Shown one piece after another: positions 24,782-34,363 of a DNA stretch of 64,000 nt; position 1 is the stretch's first letter; each line of letters begins with the position of its first letter. A program made the position numbers and the translations under genes. The notes below the pieces were generated by a model. It had not been told where the DNA came from, ran no database searches, and saw only the letters and a list, made by a program, of their open reading frames with translations. The stretch spans positions 213,426 through 277,425 of the forward strand of contig JAWKMU010000006.1 of the NCBI GenBank assembly GCA_041392065.1, read 5' to 3'. Origin of the DNA: CAJQLB01 sp041392065. Its GTDB lineage: Bacteria > Bacteroidota > Bacteroidia > Flavobacteriales > Flavobacteriaceae.

Positions 24782-26011
24782 TTAAGCTGGTTTTGAGCCT
24801 TTTTTAAGCTCAATAACTGTTATCTCTGGCCATATCCCAACACGACCAGGAAAAGCTAAAACACCAAATCCTCTGTTTACATTAATGAGTTGGTTTTTCT
24901 CTTCATAAATTCCTGCCCAATATTTATAACGCCATTTTACTGGACTCCATTTAATCCAACCAGGAATTTCAATACCAAACTGCATACCATGAGTATGACC
25001 ACTTAAGGTTAAGTGGTAATGATAATCATCATCAATAACTTGATATTCCCAATGTGATGGATCATGACTCATTAGTATTTTAAAATCGTTTGAGTTGACT
25101 GCTTCACTAGCCTTTTTTAAATCTCCTTTCTGCTTAAACCCTTTTCCCCAATTTTCAACACCAACTAAAGCAATTCGTTGTCCGTTTTTTTCAATAAATC
25201 TGCTTTCGTTTCGCAGCAAATCAAACCCAATTTCTTTTTGTATATGTTGTAAATCATTTAAATTTTTGGCTTTTAATTCGTCAGAATCCCAACGAACATA
25301 ATCACCATAGTCATGATTTCCAAGTATGGAAAACATACCATCTTTTGCATTCAATTTTGTAAAACTATCTTTAAAAGGCAACATTTCTTCTGCTTTATTA
25401 TTCACCATATCACCAGTAAATAATATGGTGTCTGAAGCTTGTTGATTAATTAAATCTATAGCGTATTCGACCTTTTCTTTATTGTCAAAACTCCCAATAT
25501 GAAGATCACTTATTTGTGTGATACGATAGCCATCAAATGCTTCTGGTAAATCTTCAAAATGTAGTGTGTATTTGAGAACTTTAAAATTGTATCGTCCTTT
25601 ATACATACCATATAAAAACGATGCAAACGGAAGGGCTGCCAAGCCAATTGCTATCTTACTAACAAAAACTCTCCTTGAAGGCATATAAGAACCTTCAGCA
25701 TTTTTGCCATCTGTAAAATATTGAAAAACAGCTTGTGGAACCCTTAATATATCTTCACCAAACATCAGCAGCATCATGACTATTTTTGGGATGTATAAGG
25801 TCAAGAAAAAACCAATAGCTAAATTCATTCTAGTATTTATTCCTCCTCTTCCTGATGAAGATATCTGGTAAATTAAATTTCCAATCACAAGAAGTGAAAT
25901 GAGTAGATAAACTAAGTTGATAGATTTACTTCTAAAGGTAGTTTTTACAGCCTGAAAGGCATAAAAATCAATTATTCCAAAAATAAGAATGAAAATAATC
26001 CAACGAATCAT
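24782..26011 (-). CDS. membrane-anchored metallophosphoesterase
   Basis: 409-aa protein with four or five hydrophobic segments in the first 140 residues and a calcineurin-like phosphoesterase domain after about residue 155. All metal-binding motifs are present: ITQISDLHIGSF (DxH), LFTGDMVNN (GDxxx), ILGNHDYGDY (GNHD), MSHDP and LSGHTHGMQFG (GHxH). This is the YkuE/YaeI type, whose members act on phospholipid-linked substrates such as UDP-diacylglucosamine. The exact substrate here is unknown. It is monocistronic, divergent from the GH92 operon. Confidence 0.88.
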   Translation of the reverse strand: MIRWIIFILIFGIIDFYAFQAVKTTFRSKSINLVYLLISLLVIGNLIYQISSSGRGGINTRMNLAIGFFLTLYIPKIVMMLLMFGEDILRVPQAVFQYFTDGKNAEGSYMPSRRVFVSKIAIGLAALPFASFLYGMYKGRYNFKVLKYTLHFEDLPEAFDGYRITQISDLHIGSFDNKEKVEYAIDLINQQASDTILFTGDMVNNKAEEMLPFKDSFTKLNAKDGMFSILGNHDYGDYVRWDSDELKAKNLNDLQHIQKEIGFDLLRNESRFIEKNGQRIALVGVENWGKGFKQKGDLKKASEAVNSNDFKILMSHDPSHWEYQVIDDDYHYHLTLSGHTHGMQFGIEIPGWIKWSPVKWRYKYWAGIYEEKNQLINVNRGFGVLAFPGRVGIWPEITVIELKKGSKPA

Positions 26012-26024
26012 AGCGTAATTTTAA

Positions 26025-26032
26025 CAAATATA
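26025..26032 (-). promoter_or_regulatory. -7 promoter element of the metallophosphoesterase gene
   Basis: TATATTTG on the reverse strand matches TAnnTTTG exactly and lies 13 nt upstream of the ATG, so the untranslated leader would be very short. Confidence 0.45.
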
Positions 26033-26070
26033 CTTCAATTTTAAGAGTCGTAATCATTGTTAAAACTTAT

Positions 26071-26100
26071 TTAACTTTAAGTTAAGATTTACTATCTTTC
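26071..26100 (+). promoter_or_regulatory. palindromic operator and -7 element of the N-glycan operon
   Basis: TTAACTT-T-AAGTTAA (26071-26085) is a perfect 15-bp palindrome. The near-consensus -7 element TATCTTTC follows at 26093-26100, 26 bp before the GH92 ATG. The palindrome occupies the region just upstream of the -7, so a bound regulator would sit on or next to the -33 region. Confidence 0.5.
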
Positions 26101-26126
26101 AGCTTCTATTATTTCAAAAAACACTA

Positions 26127-29054
26127 ATGAAGCAATTATTTACTTCCCTCAGTATTTTACTTTTTCTATTTAGTTGCCAAAAAAATACAGATTCTTCACC
26201 AGCAAAAAAGGACAAAAACCTCATCTCATATGTCAATCCTTTTATAGGAACTGGTGGACATGGCCACACTTATCCTGGAGCAACAATGCCTTTTGGTATG
26301 ATGCAGTTATCTCCAGACACAAGATTAGATGGTTGGGATGGCTGCTCTGGTTATCATTATTCAGATAGTTATATTTATGGTTTTTCTCACACGCATTTAA
26401 GTGGAACTGGAGTTTCGGATTATGGTGATATTTTACTTATGCCAACTAATGACATTGTTTTTAATAATGGTGCTGATGGTAAAAAAGGCTACAAAGCTCA
26501 TTTTAGCCATGACAATGAAATTGCAGAACCTGGTTACTATAAGGTGCATTTAGATTCTACTGAAATTGATGTTGAACTCACGGTTTCAAAGCGAAGTGGT
26601 ATTCATAAATATGAGTTTTCTAAAGACTCAAAGCAAATTCTAATTCTCGATTTAGAACATCGTGACGAAGTTTTAGATTCTAAAGTAAACGTGTATTCAA
26701 ATACTGAGATTAGTGGACACAGACACTCCAAAGCTTGGGCAACAAACCAATATTTATTCTTCAATATGGAATTTTCAAGACCTTTTAAAAAGATGACTTT
26801 TTTAGACGATGTCAATGAAGGAAAAAAAGTAAAAGTTGCTTTTGAATTTGATAACTCTCAAAGCTCTTCTTTGGAAATAAAAATTGGAATTTCTGCAGTT
26901 GATGAAGAAGGTGCTCGAAAAAACAGACGAGAAGAGCTCGATGAAAAATCATTTGAAGATATTAAAACAGAAGCTCAAAATACTTGGGAAAATCAATTGG
27001 AAAAAATTGTTGTTGAAAGTGATAATAACGATTACAAAACTAACTTTTACACCTCAATGTATCATGTAAGCATTGCACCAAATCTCTATCAAGATGTGGA
27101 TGGAAGATATAGAGGAATGGATTTAGAGATTCACGAAACTAAAGATTTCTACTATTACACAGTATTTTCACTTTGGGATACGTACAGAGCTGCACATCCT
27201 TTATATACCATCATTGAGCAAGAGCGAACCAACGACTTTATCAATACCTTTTTAGCTAAATATAACGAAGGTGGCATCATGCCAATTTGGGATTTATCAG
27301 CTTGTTATACAGGCTGTATGATTGGTTATCATGCTGTTCCAGTTATTGCAGATGCTTATTTAAAAGGGTTACGAGGTTATGATGTTGATAAAGCATTTGA
27401 AGCTATGAAACATTCTGCCAATCAGGATAAATTAGGCCTGGAATCTTACAAATCGCTTGGCTATATTCCTGTGGAGTTTGAAAGTGAATCGGTTTCAAAA
27501 ACACTTGAATACGCTTACGACGATTGGACCATAGCGCAAATGGCAAAAGATTTAGGAAAAGTCGATGATTATAAAGTGTTTACTGAAAGAGCTCAGTACT
27601 ACAAGAACATTTTTGATCCAGAATCACAATTTATGAGAGGTCGTTTTCGTAATACTTGGTTTGCTCCATTCGACCCTTATGAAGTGAATTTTAATTACAC
27701 TGAAGCCAACTCATGGCAATATAGTTTTTATGTACCTCAAGATATTTCTGGATTTATGAATTTATTTGGTGGTAAAGATAAATTAGAAGAAAATCTTGAT
27801 GAATTATTTACCGCTGAAACCGAAACTTCTGGTCGTGATCAGGCAGATATCACAGGTTTAATTGGACAATATGCTCATGGTAACGAGCCAAGTCATCACA
27901 TGGCCTATTTATACAATTTTGTAAACAAGCCACACAAAACACAAGAACGTGTTCATCAAATTTTAACCGAATTATATCAAAATGCTCCTGACGGAATTTC
28001 AGGAAATGAAGATTGCGGACAAATGAGCGCTTGGTATATTTTAAGTTCCATGGGATTTTATTCGGTAACTCCAGCATCAAACCAATATATTATCGGAACT
28101 CCACTTTTCCCTAAAGCAACTATTAATTTAGAAAATAATAAGCAGTTTACTATTGTTGCAAATGACATTAGTAGCACTAATAAATACATAGAAAGTGCTA
28201 CACTAAACGGAAAATCTCTTGACAGAACCTTCATATATCACAACGAAGTGGTTGATGGTGGAGTTCTAGAATTTCAAATGACAGATAATCCTGCTGTTTG
28301 GGGAAGTCGTGAAGGACAAGAGCCGAAAACTGAAATAACAGACCATCTCATTATTCCTGCTCCTTTTATTGCTAAAGGAGATGTGGCATTTAAAGGTGAA
28401 ACAGAAGTTGTTCTTGAAAATGTAGATAAAAGCGCTGAAATTTTTTACAAATTAGGTGAAGATGACTATAAAGCCTATAAAACACCATTTACAATTTCAG
28501 AACCAACAACATTAAGTGTCTATTCTGAAAAAGCAGGTGTTAAAAGCTCTATTATAGTAACGGAATTCTATAAAATTGATCCAAATATTTCTATCAAACT
28601 AGACACCGAATACGCCAACCAATACAACGCAGGAGGTAATGACGCGTTGATTGATGGTATTATTGGCGCAAGCGATTTTAGAACAGGCACTTGGCAAGGC
28701 TATTTTGATGAAGACTTAGTTGCTACTGTTGATTTGGGAAGTGAAAAGGCAATCAATACTATTTCAGTAAACTTTTTAAAAGACCAAAAATCATGGATTT
28801 TTTATCCAACTGAGGTAGAATGTTTTGTTTCAAATGATGGTAAAAACTTTGAGTCCATAGGAAATTATAAATTTCAAAAGATTACATCAACTGATGAGGT
28901 CGATATTAAACAAGTCGAATTTAAACAGTCAAAAACCAACTATCGCTATATAAAAATCATTGCAAAGAAACTAGGTAAACTTCCAGAATGGCATTTAGGA
29001 TATGAACATGATGGTAGAAGCTGGCTGTTTGTAGATGAAATAACAATAAATTAG
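26127..29054 (+). CDS. GH92 alpha-mannosidase lipoprotein with CHB_HEX and F5/8-type C-terminal domains
   Basis: Exo-alpha-mannosidase, probably alpha-1,2 acting on N-glycan mannose, calcium-dependent in the family. The 975-aa protein has a lipoprotein signal ending FLFSC-QKN (Cys 17), the two-domain GH92 core from YVNPFIGTGGHGHTYPGA to about residue 735 with HGNEPSHHMAYLYNF and GNEDCGQMSAWY (catalytic Glu/Asp region), then a chitobiase C-terminal-like domain (VAFKGETEVVLENV) and a discoidin/F5/8 domain (LIDGIIGASDFRTGTWQGY). It is first in a GH92-MFS-GH92-glycosylasparaginase operon; the MFS gene begins 4 bp after its stop. Confidence 0.93.
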   Translation: MKQLFTSLSILLFLFSCQKNTDSSPAKKDKNLISYVNPFIGTGGHGHTYPGATMPFGMMQLSPDTRLDGWDGCSGYHYSDSYIYGFSHTHLSGTGVSDYGDILLMPTNDIVFNNGADGKKGYKAHFSHDNEIAEPGYYKVHLDSTEIDVELTVSKRSGIHKYEFSKDSKQILILDLEHRDEVLDSKVNVYSNTEISGHRHSKAWATNQYLFFNMEFSRPFKKMTFLDDVNEGKKVKVAFEFDNSQSSSLEIKIGISAVDEEGARKNRREELDEKSFEDIKTEAQNTWENQLEKIVVESDNNDYKTNFYTSMYHVSIAPNLYQDVDGRYRGMDLEIHETKDFYYYTVFSLWDTYRAAHPLYTIIEQERTNDFINTFLAKYNEGGIMPIWDLSACYTGCMIGYHAVPVIADAYLKGLRGYDVDKAFEAMKHSANQDKLGLESYKSLGYIPVEFESESVSKTLEYAYDDWTIAQMAKDLGKVDDYKVFTERAQYYKNIFDPESQFMRGRFRNTWFAPFDPYEVNFNYTEANSWQYSFYVPQDISGFMNLFGGKDKLEENLDELFTAETETSGRDQADITGLIGQYAHGNEPSHHMAYLYNFVNKPHKTQERVHQILTELYQNAPDGISGNEDCGQMSAWYILSSMGFYSVTPASNQYIIGTPLFPKATINLENNKQFTIVANDISSTNKYIESATLNGKSLDRTFIYHNEVVDGGVLEFQMTDNPAVWGSREGQEPKTEITDHLIIPAPFIAKGDVAFKGETEVVLENVDKSAEIFYKLGEDDYKAYKTPFTISEPTTLSVYSEKAGVKSSIIVTEFYKIDPNISIKLDTEYANQYNAGGNDALIDGIIGASDFRTGTWQGYFDEDLVATVDLGSEKAINTISVNFLKDQKSWIFYPTEVECFVSNDGKNFESIGNYKFQKITSTDEVDIKQVEFKQSKTNYRYIKIIAKKLGKLPEWHLGYEHDGRSWLFVDEITIN

Positions 29055-29058
29055 AAAT

Positions 29059-30372
29059 ATGAACCAAACAAAATCCTATCGCTCCTCATTCATTCTACTT
29101 ACAATGTTATTCTTCCTTTGGGGATTTATAACAGTTTTGGTAGATTCTTTGATCCCTCGATTACGTGAGCTATTTACACTAACCTACTTTCAAGCAGGTT
29201 TAGTTCAATTTGCTTTTTTTGGAGCTTACTTCTTGCTATCTATTCCAGCAAGTTACATTTTATCTAAAATTGGGTACAAAAAAGGGATTATTCTTGGTTT
29301 ATTAACGATGGCAACTGGCTGTTTATTGTTTTATCCAGCAGCATCCTATCGAGTATTTGGTATTTTTATGCTAGCCTATTTTATTTTAGCTGGAGGTATG
29401 ACCATATTACAAGTGGCTGCAAATCCGTTTGTTGCGGTTTTAGGAAATGAAGATGGTGCTTCAAGTAGATTAAATTTATCACAAGCATTTAATAGTTTAG
29501 GGACTGCCATTGCTCCAATAGTTGGTGCTGCTTTAATACTCAGTGATACTATAAAAACAAAGGAAGAAATAGCGAGCATGAATGAAACTGCACGTGAACT
29601 CTACCTTTTCTCTGAAGCATCAGCAGTGCAAATCCCTTTTATTGGATTAGCACTCTTTATTGGTTTAATTGCTTTGATTTTTTTATTTGCAAAACTTCCG
29701 AAAATAATTAATGAATCACATACAGGAACTTACACTGAAGCATTTCAGAATAAAAACTTGATGTTAGGCGTACTTGGTATTTTCTTTTACGTTGGAGCCG
29801 AAGTTGCCATTGGAAGTTATTTAGTAAACTACTTCTTAGATATGAACTTGGTGGATATTATAAAAGAAAATGGTTTAATGAAATTAATTGCTGAAGGCAT
29901 CTTGAATTCAGGAATCACAGAAAGTGATAATAAAGCCATTGTTGGTGTGTTTGTCACATTTTATTGGTCTGGAGCTATGATTGGTCGTTTTGTAGGTTCG
30001 TATCTCACACGAATCATGAAACCTGGAAAAGTGCTTGGTATATTTGCAACCATTGCTATTTTATTGATATTCATTTCCATTAGCACTACTGGTTTAGTGA
30101 GTATGTGGAGTATTTTGGCTGTAGGTTTGTTCAACTCTATCATGTTCCCAACCATATTTACTTTATCTATTGATGGCATTGGCGATTTAAAACCAAAAGG
30201 CTCTGGTTTATTATGTACAGCCATTGTTGGTGGTGCATTAATTCCACCTTTATATGGCTATTTAACAGATTTAATAGGTTTTAAAACAGCATTATTCTTT
30301 ATCATTGCTTGCTATACATATATCCTTTGGTTTGGTTATAAAAATTCAAAAAAGACTATCTCTCATGCGTAA
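29059..30372 (+). CDS. FucP-type sugar MFS transporter
   Basis: 437-aa inner-membrane proton-sugar symporter with twelve hydrophobic helices. The opening FILLTMLFFLWGFITVLVDSL and the motifs QVAANPFVAVLGNEDGASSRLNLSQAFNSLGT are characteristic of the FucP/GlcP/NagP group. Placed between two mannosidases, it probably imports mannose or another N-glycan sugar released in the periplasm. The specificity is inferred from context. Its stop overlaps the next GH92 ATG by 8 bp, which indicates translational coupling. Confidence 0.92.
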   Translation: MNQTKSYRSSFILLTMLFFLWGFITVLVDSLIPRLRELFTLTYFQAGLVQFAFFGAYFLLSIPASYILSKIGYKKGIILGLLTMATGCLLFYPAASYRVFGIFMLAYFILAGGMTILQVAANPFVAVLGNEDGASSRLNLSQAFNSLGTAIAPIVGAALILSDTIKTKEEIASMNETARELYLFSEASAVQIPFIGLALFIGLIALIFLFAKLPKIINESHTGTYTEAFQNKNLMLGVLGIFFYVGAEVAIGSYLVNYFLDMNLVDIIKENGLMKLIAEGILNSGITESDNKAIVGVFVTFYWSGAMIGRFVGSYLTRIMKPGKVLGIFATIAILLIFISISTTGLVSMWSILAVGLFNSIMFPTIFTLSIDGIGDLKPKGSGLLCTAIVGGALIPPLYGYLTDLIGFKTALFFIIACYTYILWFGYKNSKKTISHA

Positions 30373-32698
30373 ATCAATTGTGTTTTTATTATTTATAGGA
30401 ATTGTATTTGGTTGTAAAAACGAAAACAATTCAGAAGAAAACATATCGCAAAATTCTTCAAAAAAAGACTACACCCAATATGTCAATCCTTTTATTGGAA
30501 CCAGTAAAATGGGACATGTATTTCCTGGAGCCACAGCACCTTTTGGTATGGTACAATTAAGTCCTCAAACCAACTTTGTAGTAATGCATAACGAAGATGG
30601 TAGCTATAACACCGAAACCTATGAATATTGTGCTGGCTACCAATATCGCGATTCAACCATCATTGGGTTTGCGCATACCAATTTTAGTGGCACAGGACAT
30701 TCGGATTTGGGCGATTTCTTATTGATGCCAACTACTGGAGATTTGGTTCTTGACCCTTTAGAGACTTCAGATGGTGATAAAGGCTTTTATTCAACATTCT
30801 CGCATGATAATGAAGATGCTTCTCCTGGTTATTACAAAGTCGATTTAGATTCTTACAATATTACAGCAGAATTGACTGCAAGTGAACGCGTAGGATTTCA
30901 TCAATACACTTTTCCAAAGTCAGAAAATGCACATATTATCTTAGACCTAGTCTATAATGTGTATCATCACGACAATAAAAATGTGTGGACGTTTATTCGT
31001 GTTGAAAACGACTCGACCATTACAGGTTACAGACAAACTAAAGGTTGGGCAAGAGATAAAAAAGTGTTTTTTGCAGCTAAATTCTCAAAACCATTTAAAA
31101 ATTATGGTCATAAAAAGTATGACAAGATTAAATATGATGGGTTTTACAGACGCTTTAAACAAGACGAAAATTTCCCTGAAATGGCAGGAAAAGATCTTCG
31201 TGCATACTTTAATTTTGATACTTATGAAGGTGAGCAGATACAACTTAAATTTGCTTTGTCTCCAGTAAGTTCTGCAGGAGCTATGAAAAATTTAGAAGCC
31301 GAAATTCCGCATTGGAATTTTAATAAAGTTAAAGAAGAAACCAAACAAAAGTGGAATAACGAACTTACTAAAATTGAGGTTGAAACTCTTACTGAAGCAG
31401 ATAAGACAACCTTTTATACAGCCATGTACCATACCAACCTCTCTCCTATTTTATATGAAGATGTTGATGGACAATATCGTGGTTTAGATCAAAATATTCA
31501 TCAATCGGAAGGTTTTACAAATTACACTATTTTCTCACTTTGGGACACCTATCGTGCGTTACATCCTTTGTTTAATATCACACAACCTCAACGAAATAAC
31601 GACATGATAAAAAGTATGTTAGCTCATCATGATGAAAGTGTACACAACATGCTTCCTATTTGGAGTCACTATGCCAATGAAAATTGGTGCATGATTGGTT
31701 ATCACGCAACTTCTGTCATTGCAGATGCTATGGCAAAAAATGTTGGTGATTTTAACCATGAACGTGCTTTACAAGCATCGGTAAATACAGCAAATGTGCG
31801 CTATTTTGATGGATTAGGTGAATACATAGATTACAACTATGTGCCTGACGATTTAAGTCATTCATCAGTTTCAAAAACTTTGGAATATGCTTATAACGAT
31901 TGGTGTATTGCTCAAATGGCAAAACAAGTTGGTGATACCTTAACGGAAGATGAGTTTATGAAACGTTCAGAATATTATCATAACGTCTACGACCCAAAAA
32001 TTGGTTATATGCGACCAAAACTGTCTGATGGAACGTTTCGAAAAAACTTCGATCCAATGGATACTCATGGACAAGGTTTTATTGAAGGTAATGCGTGGAA
32101 TTATGGATTATATGTGCCACAAAATATTGATAAAATGGTTAGTATGATGGGAGGCAAGGAACGCTTCTCACAACACTTAGATTCTTTATTCACAATGGAT
32201 ATTGAAGAAAAATACATTGAAAAACATGAGGATATTACACGTGATGGTATTATAGGTAACTATGTGCATGGCAACGAGCCTGGACATCATATTCCTTATT
32301 TATACAATTGGACAGGACATCCAGAGAAAACTCAAGCAAGAGTACGCATGATTATGGATACCATGTATGGTCCAACCGTTGAAGGTTTATGTGGTAATGA
32401 CGATGCTGGACAAATGAGTGCTTGGTATATTTTTAGCAGCTTAGGATTTTACCCTGTTACACCTGGTTCTTCTGATTATGCCTTAGGAAGTCCTTTGGTA
32501 AAAGAAGCAAAAATCCATTTAGATAATGGAAAAACCTTAACCATTAAAGCAAATAATCAAAGTAAAGATAATGTATATGTGCAAAGCGTTTCAATAAATG
32601 GAAAAACTATAGAAAACAACCTTTTATCACATCACGATATTGAAAATGGAGGTGAACTTATTTTTGAAATGTCCAATCAGCCGAAAATAACATTATGA
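30365..32698 (+). CDS. second GH92 alpha-mannosidase lipoprotein
   Basis: 777 aa from the ATG at 30365; the longer in-frame start at 30305 would lie deep in the transporter gene and spoil the signal peptide. Lipoprotein signal MRKSIVFLLFIGIVFGC puts the lipid anchor at Cys 17. The GH92 core starts YVNPFIGTSKMGHVFPGA and includes the conserved HGNEPGHHIPYLYNW and GNDDAGQMSAWY. It ends with the GH92 domain, without the chitobiase-like and F5/8 modules of the first copy. The two enzymes clearly diverged (different metal-loop and insert lengths), so they probably cut different linkages. Confidence 0.93.
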   Translation: MRKSIVFLLFIGIVFGCKNENNSEENISQNSSKKDYTQYVNPFIGTSKMGHVFPGATAPFGMVQLSPQTNFVVMHNEDGSYNTETYEYCAGYQYRDSTIIGFAHTNFSGTGHSDLGDFLLMPTTGDLVLDPLETSDGDKGFYSTFSHDNEDASPGYYKVDLDSYNITAELTASERVGFHQYTFPKSENAHIILDLVYNVYHHDNKNVWTFIRVENDSTITGYRQTKGWARDKKVFFAAKFSKPFKNYGHKKYDKIKYDGFYRRFKQDENFPEMAGKDLRAYFNFDTYEGEQIQLKFALSPVSSAGAMKNLEAEIPHWNFNKVKEETKQKWNNELTKIEVETLTEADKTTFYTAMYHTNLSPILYEDVDGQYRGLDQNIHQSEGFTNYTIFSLWDTYRALHPLFNITQPQRNNDMIKSMLAHHDESVHNMLPIWSHYANENWCMIGYHATSVIADAMAKNVGDFNHERALQASVNTANVRYFDGLGEYIDYNYVPDDLSHSSVSKTLEYAYNDWCIAQMAKQVGDTLTEDEFMKRSEYYHNVYDPKIGYMRPKLSDGTFRKNFDPMDTHGQGFIEGNAWNYGLYVPQNIDKMVSMMGGKERFSQHLDSLFTMDIEEKYIEKHEDITRDGIIGNYVHGNEPGHHIPYLYNWTGHPEKTQARVRMIMDTMYGPTVEGLCGNDDAGQMSAWYIFSSLGFYPVTPGSSDYALGSPLVKEAKIHLDNGKTLTIKANNQSKDNVYVQSVSINGKTIENNLLSHHDIENGGELIFEMSNQPKITL

Positions 32699-32783
32699 AA
32701 TGAGCCATAACAAGAAGTTGATACAACCTAAATGATTATTGGCGAATTACATCTAATCAATAAAACACAAATAATTTAAAAAG

Positions 32784-33785
32784 ATGAAACGTAGAAACTT
32801 TATAAAAAATGCTTCATTAACTGGAGTTGGGCTAGCAGTTGGATCCACTTTAGCTAGTTGCGCAGAAAATACATCAGAAGAAAAAAAGGATACAATAGCA
32901 ACTACCAAAGCTTCATTGCCTTTGGTTATTGCAACATGGCATGTTATTGATGCCACTGCAAAAGCTATGGAAGTGCTTCAAGCTGGAGGAACAGCTTTGG
33001 ATGCGGTAGAACAAGGATGTAAAGTAGAAGAAGCTAACGAAAAAGGGCAATCTGTTGGTAAAGGTGGTTTGCCTGATAGAGATGGAAATGTCACTTTAGA
33101 CGCTTGTGTGATGGATATGAATGGGAATTGTGGTGCTGTGGTTTATCTTAAAAACATTAAACACGCCGTTTCTGTTGCTAGAAAAGTGATGGAAGACACT
33201 CCACATGTAATGTTAGCTGGTGATGGTGCCGAAAAATTTGCCATTGAACAAGGCTTTGAACCTGAGGATTTATTAACTGAAGCTTCAAAAGAAGCTTGGG
33301 AAAAATGGAAAATTGAAGCCAAATACAAGCCTATTATTAACATTGAAAATCATGATACTATAGGTATGTTGGCCATTGACAAAAATGGTGATATTTCTGG
33401 AGCATGCACAACAAGTGGATTAGCCTATAAAATGGCTGGACGAGTTGGAGATAGTCCAATCATTGGATCAGGTTTGTTTGTAGATAACGAAATTGGTGCT
33501 TGTGTTGCAACTGGATTAGGTGAAGAGGTTGTAAAAACTGTTGGTAGTTTTTTAGTTGTAGAATTAATGCGACAAGGAAAATCACCTCAAGAAGCTTGCG
33601 AAGAAGCTATAAGTAGAATTGTAAATAAACCAAATAGTAACTACAAAGATTTTCAAGTAGGTTATATCGCTGTAAACAAACAAGGTGAAACAGGACATTA
33701 CTCTATACATCAATGGTTTAGCATGACCAAATTTCAAGATGGCGTAAACGAGCAAATACAATCAGATTACTTTAATAAGAAATAA
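32784..33785 (+). CDS. N4-(beta-N-acetylglucosaminyl)-L-asparaginase (glycosylasparaginase)
   Basis: Cleaves the GlcNAc-Asn bond left after N-glycan trimming; an Ntn-hydrolase that matures by self-cleavage. The 333-aa precursor has a Tat-type N-terminus (KRRNFIKNASLTGVGLAVG) with a possible lipobox LASC. The N-subunit motif is GGTALDAVEQGCK. The autocleavage site is in NHDTIGMLAID, with Thr192 as nucleophile. The beta-subunit contains GRVGDSPIIGSG and ATGLGEE. Precedent is the Elizabethkingia enzyme. It is the last gene of the GH92 operon and completes the pathway. Confidence 0.93.
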   Translation: MKRRNFIKNASLTGVGLAVGSTLASCAENTSEEKKDTIATTKASLPLVIATWHVIDATAKAMEVLQAGGTALDAVEQGCKVEEANEKGQSVGKGGLPDRDGNVTLDACVMDMNGNCGAVVYLKNIKHAVSVARKVMEDTPHVMLAGDGAEKFAIEQGFEPEDLLTEASKEAWEKWKIEAKYKPIINIENHDTIGMLAIDKNGDISGACTTSGLAYKMAGRVGDSPIIGSGLFVDNEIGACVATGLGEEVVKTVGSFLVVELMRQGKSPQEACEEAISRIVNKPNSNYKDFQVGYIAVNKQGETGHYSIHQWFSMTKFQDGVNEQIQSDYFNKK

Positions 33786-33825
33786 ACTCAATATTAAGAT
33801 TTTTCTTACATTTATTAAAAACTGT

Positions 33826-33893
33826 CTTTCCGATGAATGGTTAAAATACATCTATCATCTGTGAAATACACATTTTAAGGGTTTAACGGAAAG
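33826..33893. other. long imperfect inverted repeat, possible structured RNA or small repeat element
   Basis: CTTTCCG (33826-33832) and CGGAAAG (33887-33893) enclose a second pair GGTTAAAAT / ATTTTAAGG (7 of 9 complementary) and a loop of about 22 nt. It lies 41 bp after the glycosylasparaginase stop in a 243-bp gap. There is no T-run, so it is not a classical terminator. Confidence 0.4.
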
Positions 33894-34031
33894 GTCAAAA
33901 AATGCAGTTTGTCGATAATTTTTGTTAACTGCTCCTAAAAAACCACATTTTATTGCACTTCATCAAAAATATTCAGCTTCAAGATAGGTTCGGTTGTTTA
34001 TTTGCTCCAGAAACCTACAAGAATAGAAATG

Positions 34032-34295
34032 ATGAAAAAAGTAATATTAACAGTAGCAATTTTAGTTGTCCCTTTCATAATGACTGCTCAAAACAGTGAT
34101 GAAAAAGCTAAAACTGAGTTTAATACTACTATTAAGACTGAAGTTGAAGTAGCTGCTAAGAAAAAAACTGAGATTATCAGTACTAATCCATTAGAGCAGA
34201 CTCTTATTAATTTCAAAAAGAGCCACGACATTATAAGCGTTGATGCTTATATTAAGAGCTTACAAATAAAAGGTGAAGTAGCTTTAAACAGCTAA
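34032..34295 (+). CDS. small secreted protein of unknown function
   Basis: 87 aa from the ATG at 34032 (a tandem ATG at 34029 is equally possible; the start at 34002 adds residues before the signal peptide). A Sec signal is clear: KKVILTVAILVVPFIMTAQ. The mature part of about 68 residues is Lys/Glu/Thr-rich and ends without cysteine or any recognised motif. Short periplasmic proteins like this are common in flavobacteria. It is monocistronic between the N-glycan operon and cphA, closed by a strong shared terminator. I do not recognise the family. Confidence 0.65.
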   Translation: MKKVILTVAILVVPFIMTAQNSDEKAKTEFNTTIKTEVEVAAKKKTEIISTNPLEQTLINFKKSHDIISVDAYIKSLQIKGEVALNS

Positions 34296-34314
34296 TACCA
34301 AAAATATATATAAA

Positions 34315-34347
34315 CAAAAAGCATCTCAAATGAGATGCTTTTTTTAC
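34315..34347. terminator. bidirectional rho-independent terminator
   Basis: AAAAAGCATCTCA, loop AA, TGAGATGCTTTTTTT, a perfect stem flanked by A- and T-runs. It serves the small secreted gene (+) and cphA (-). Confidence 0.88.
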
Positions 34348-34363
34348 TCAAAACATTTACTTT

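Noticed and set aside
30305..30364. Earlier start of the second GH92 gene
   Set aside because: It lies inside the transporter gene and would bury the lipoprotein signal; the ATG at 30365 gives a standard lipobox.
26127..32698. Type IX secretion C-terminal domain on the GH92 proteins
   Set aside because: Both have lipoprotein signals, and the C-termini are a discoidin-type domain and the GH92 core, with no type IX sorting domain seen.
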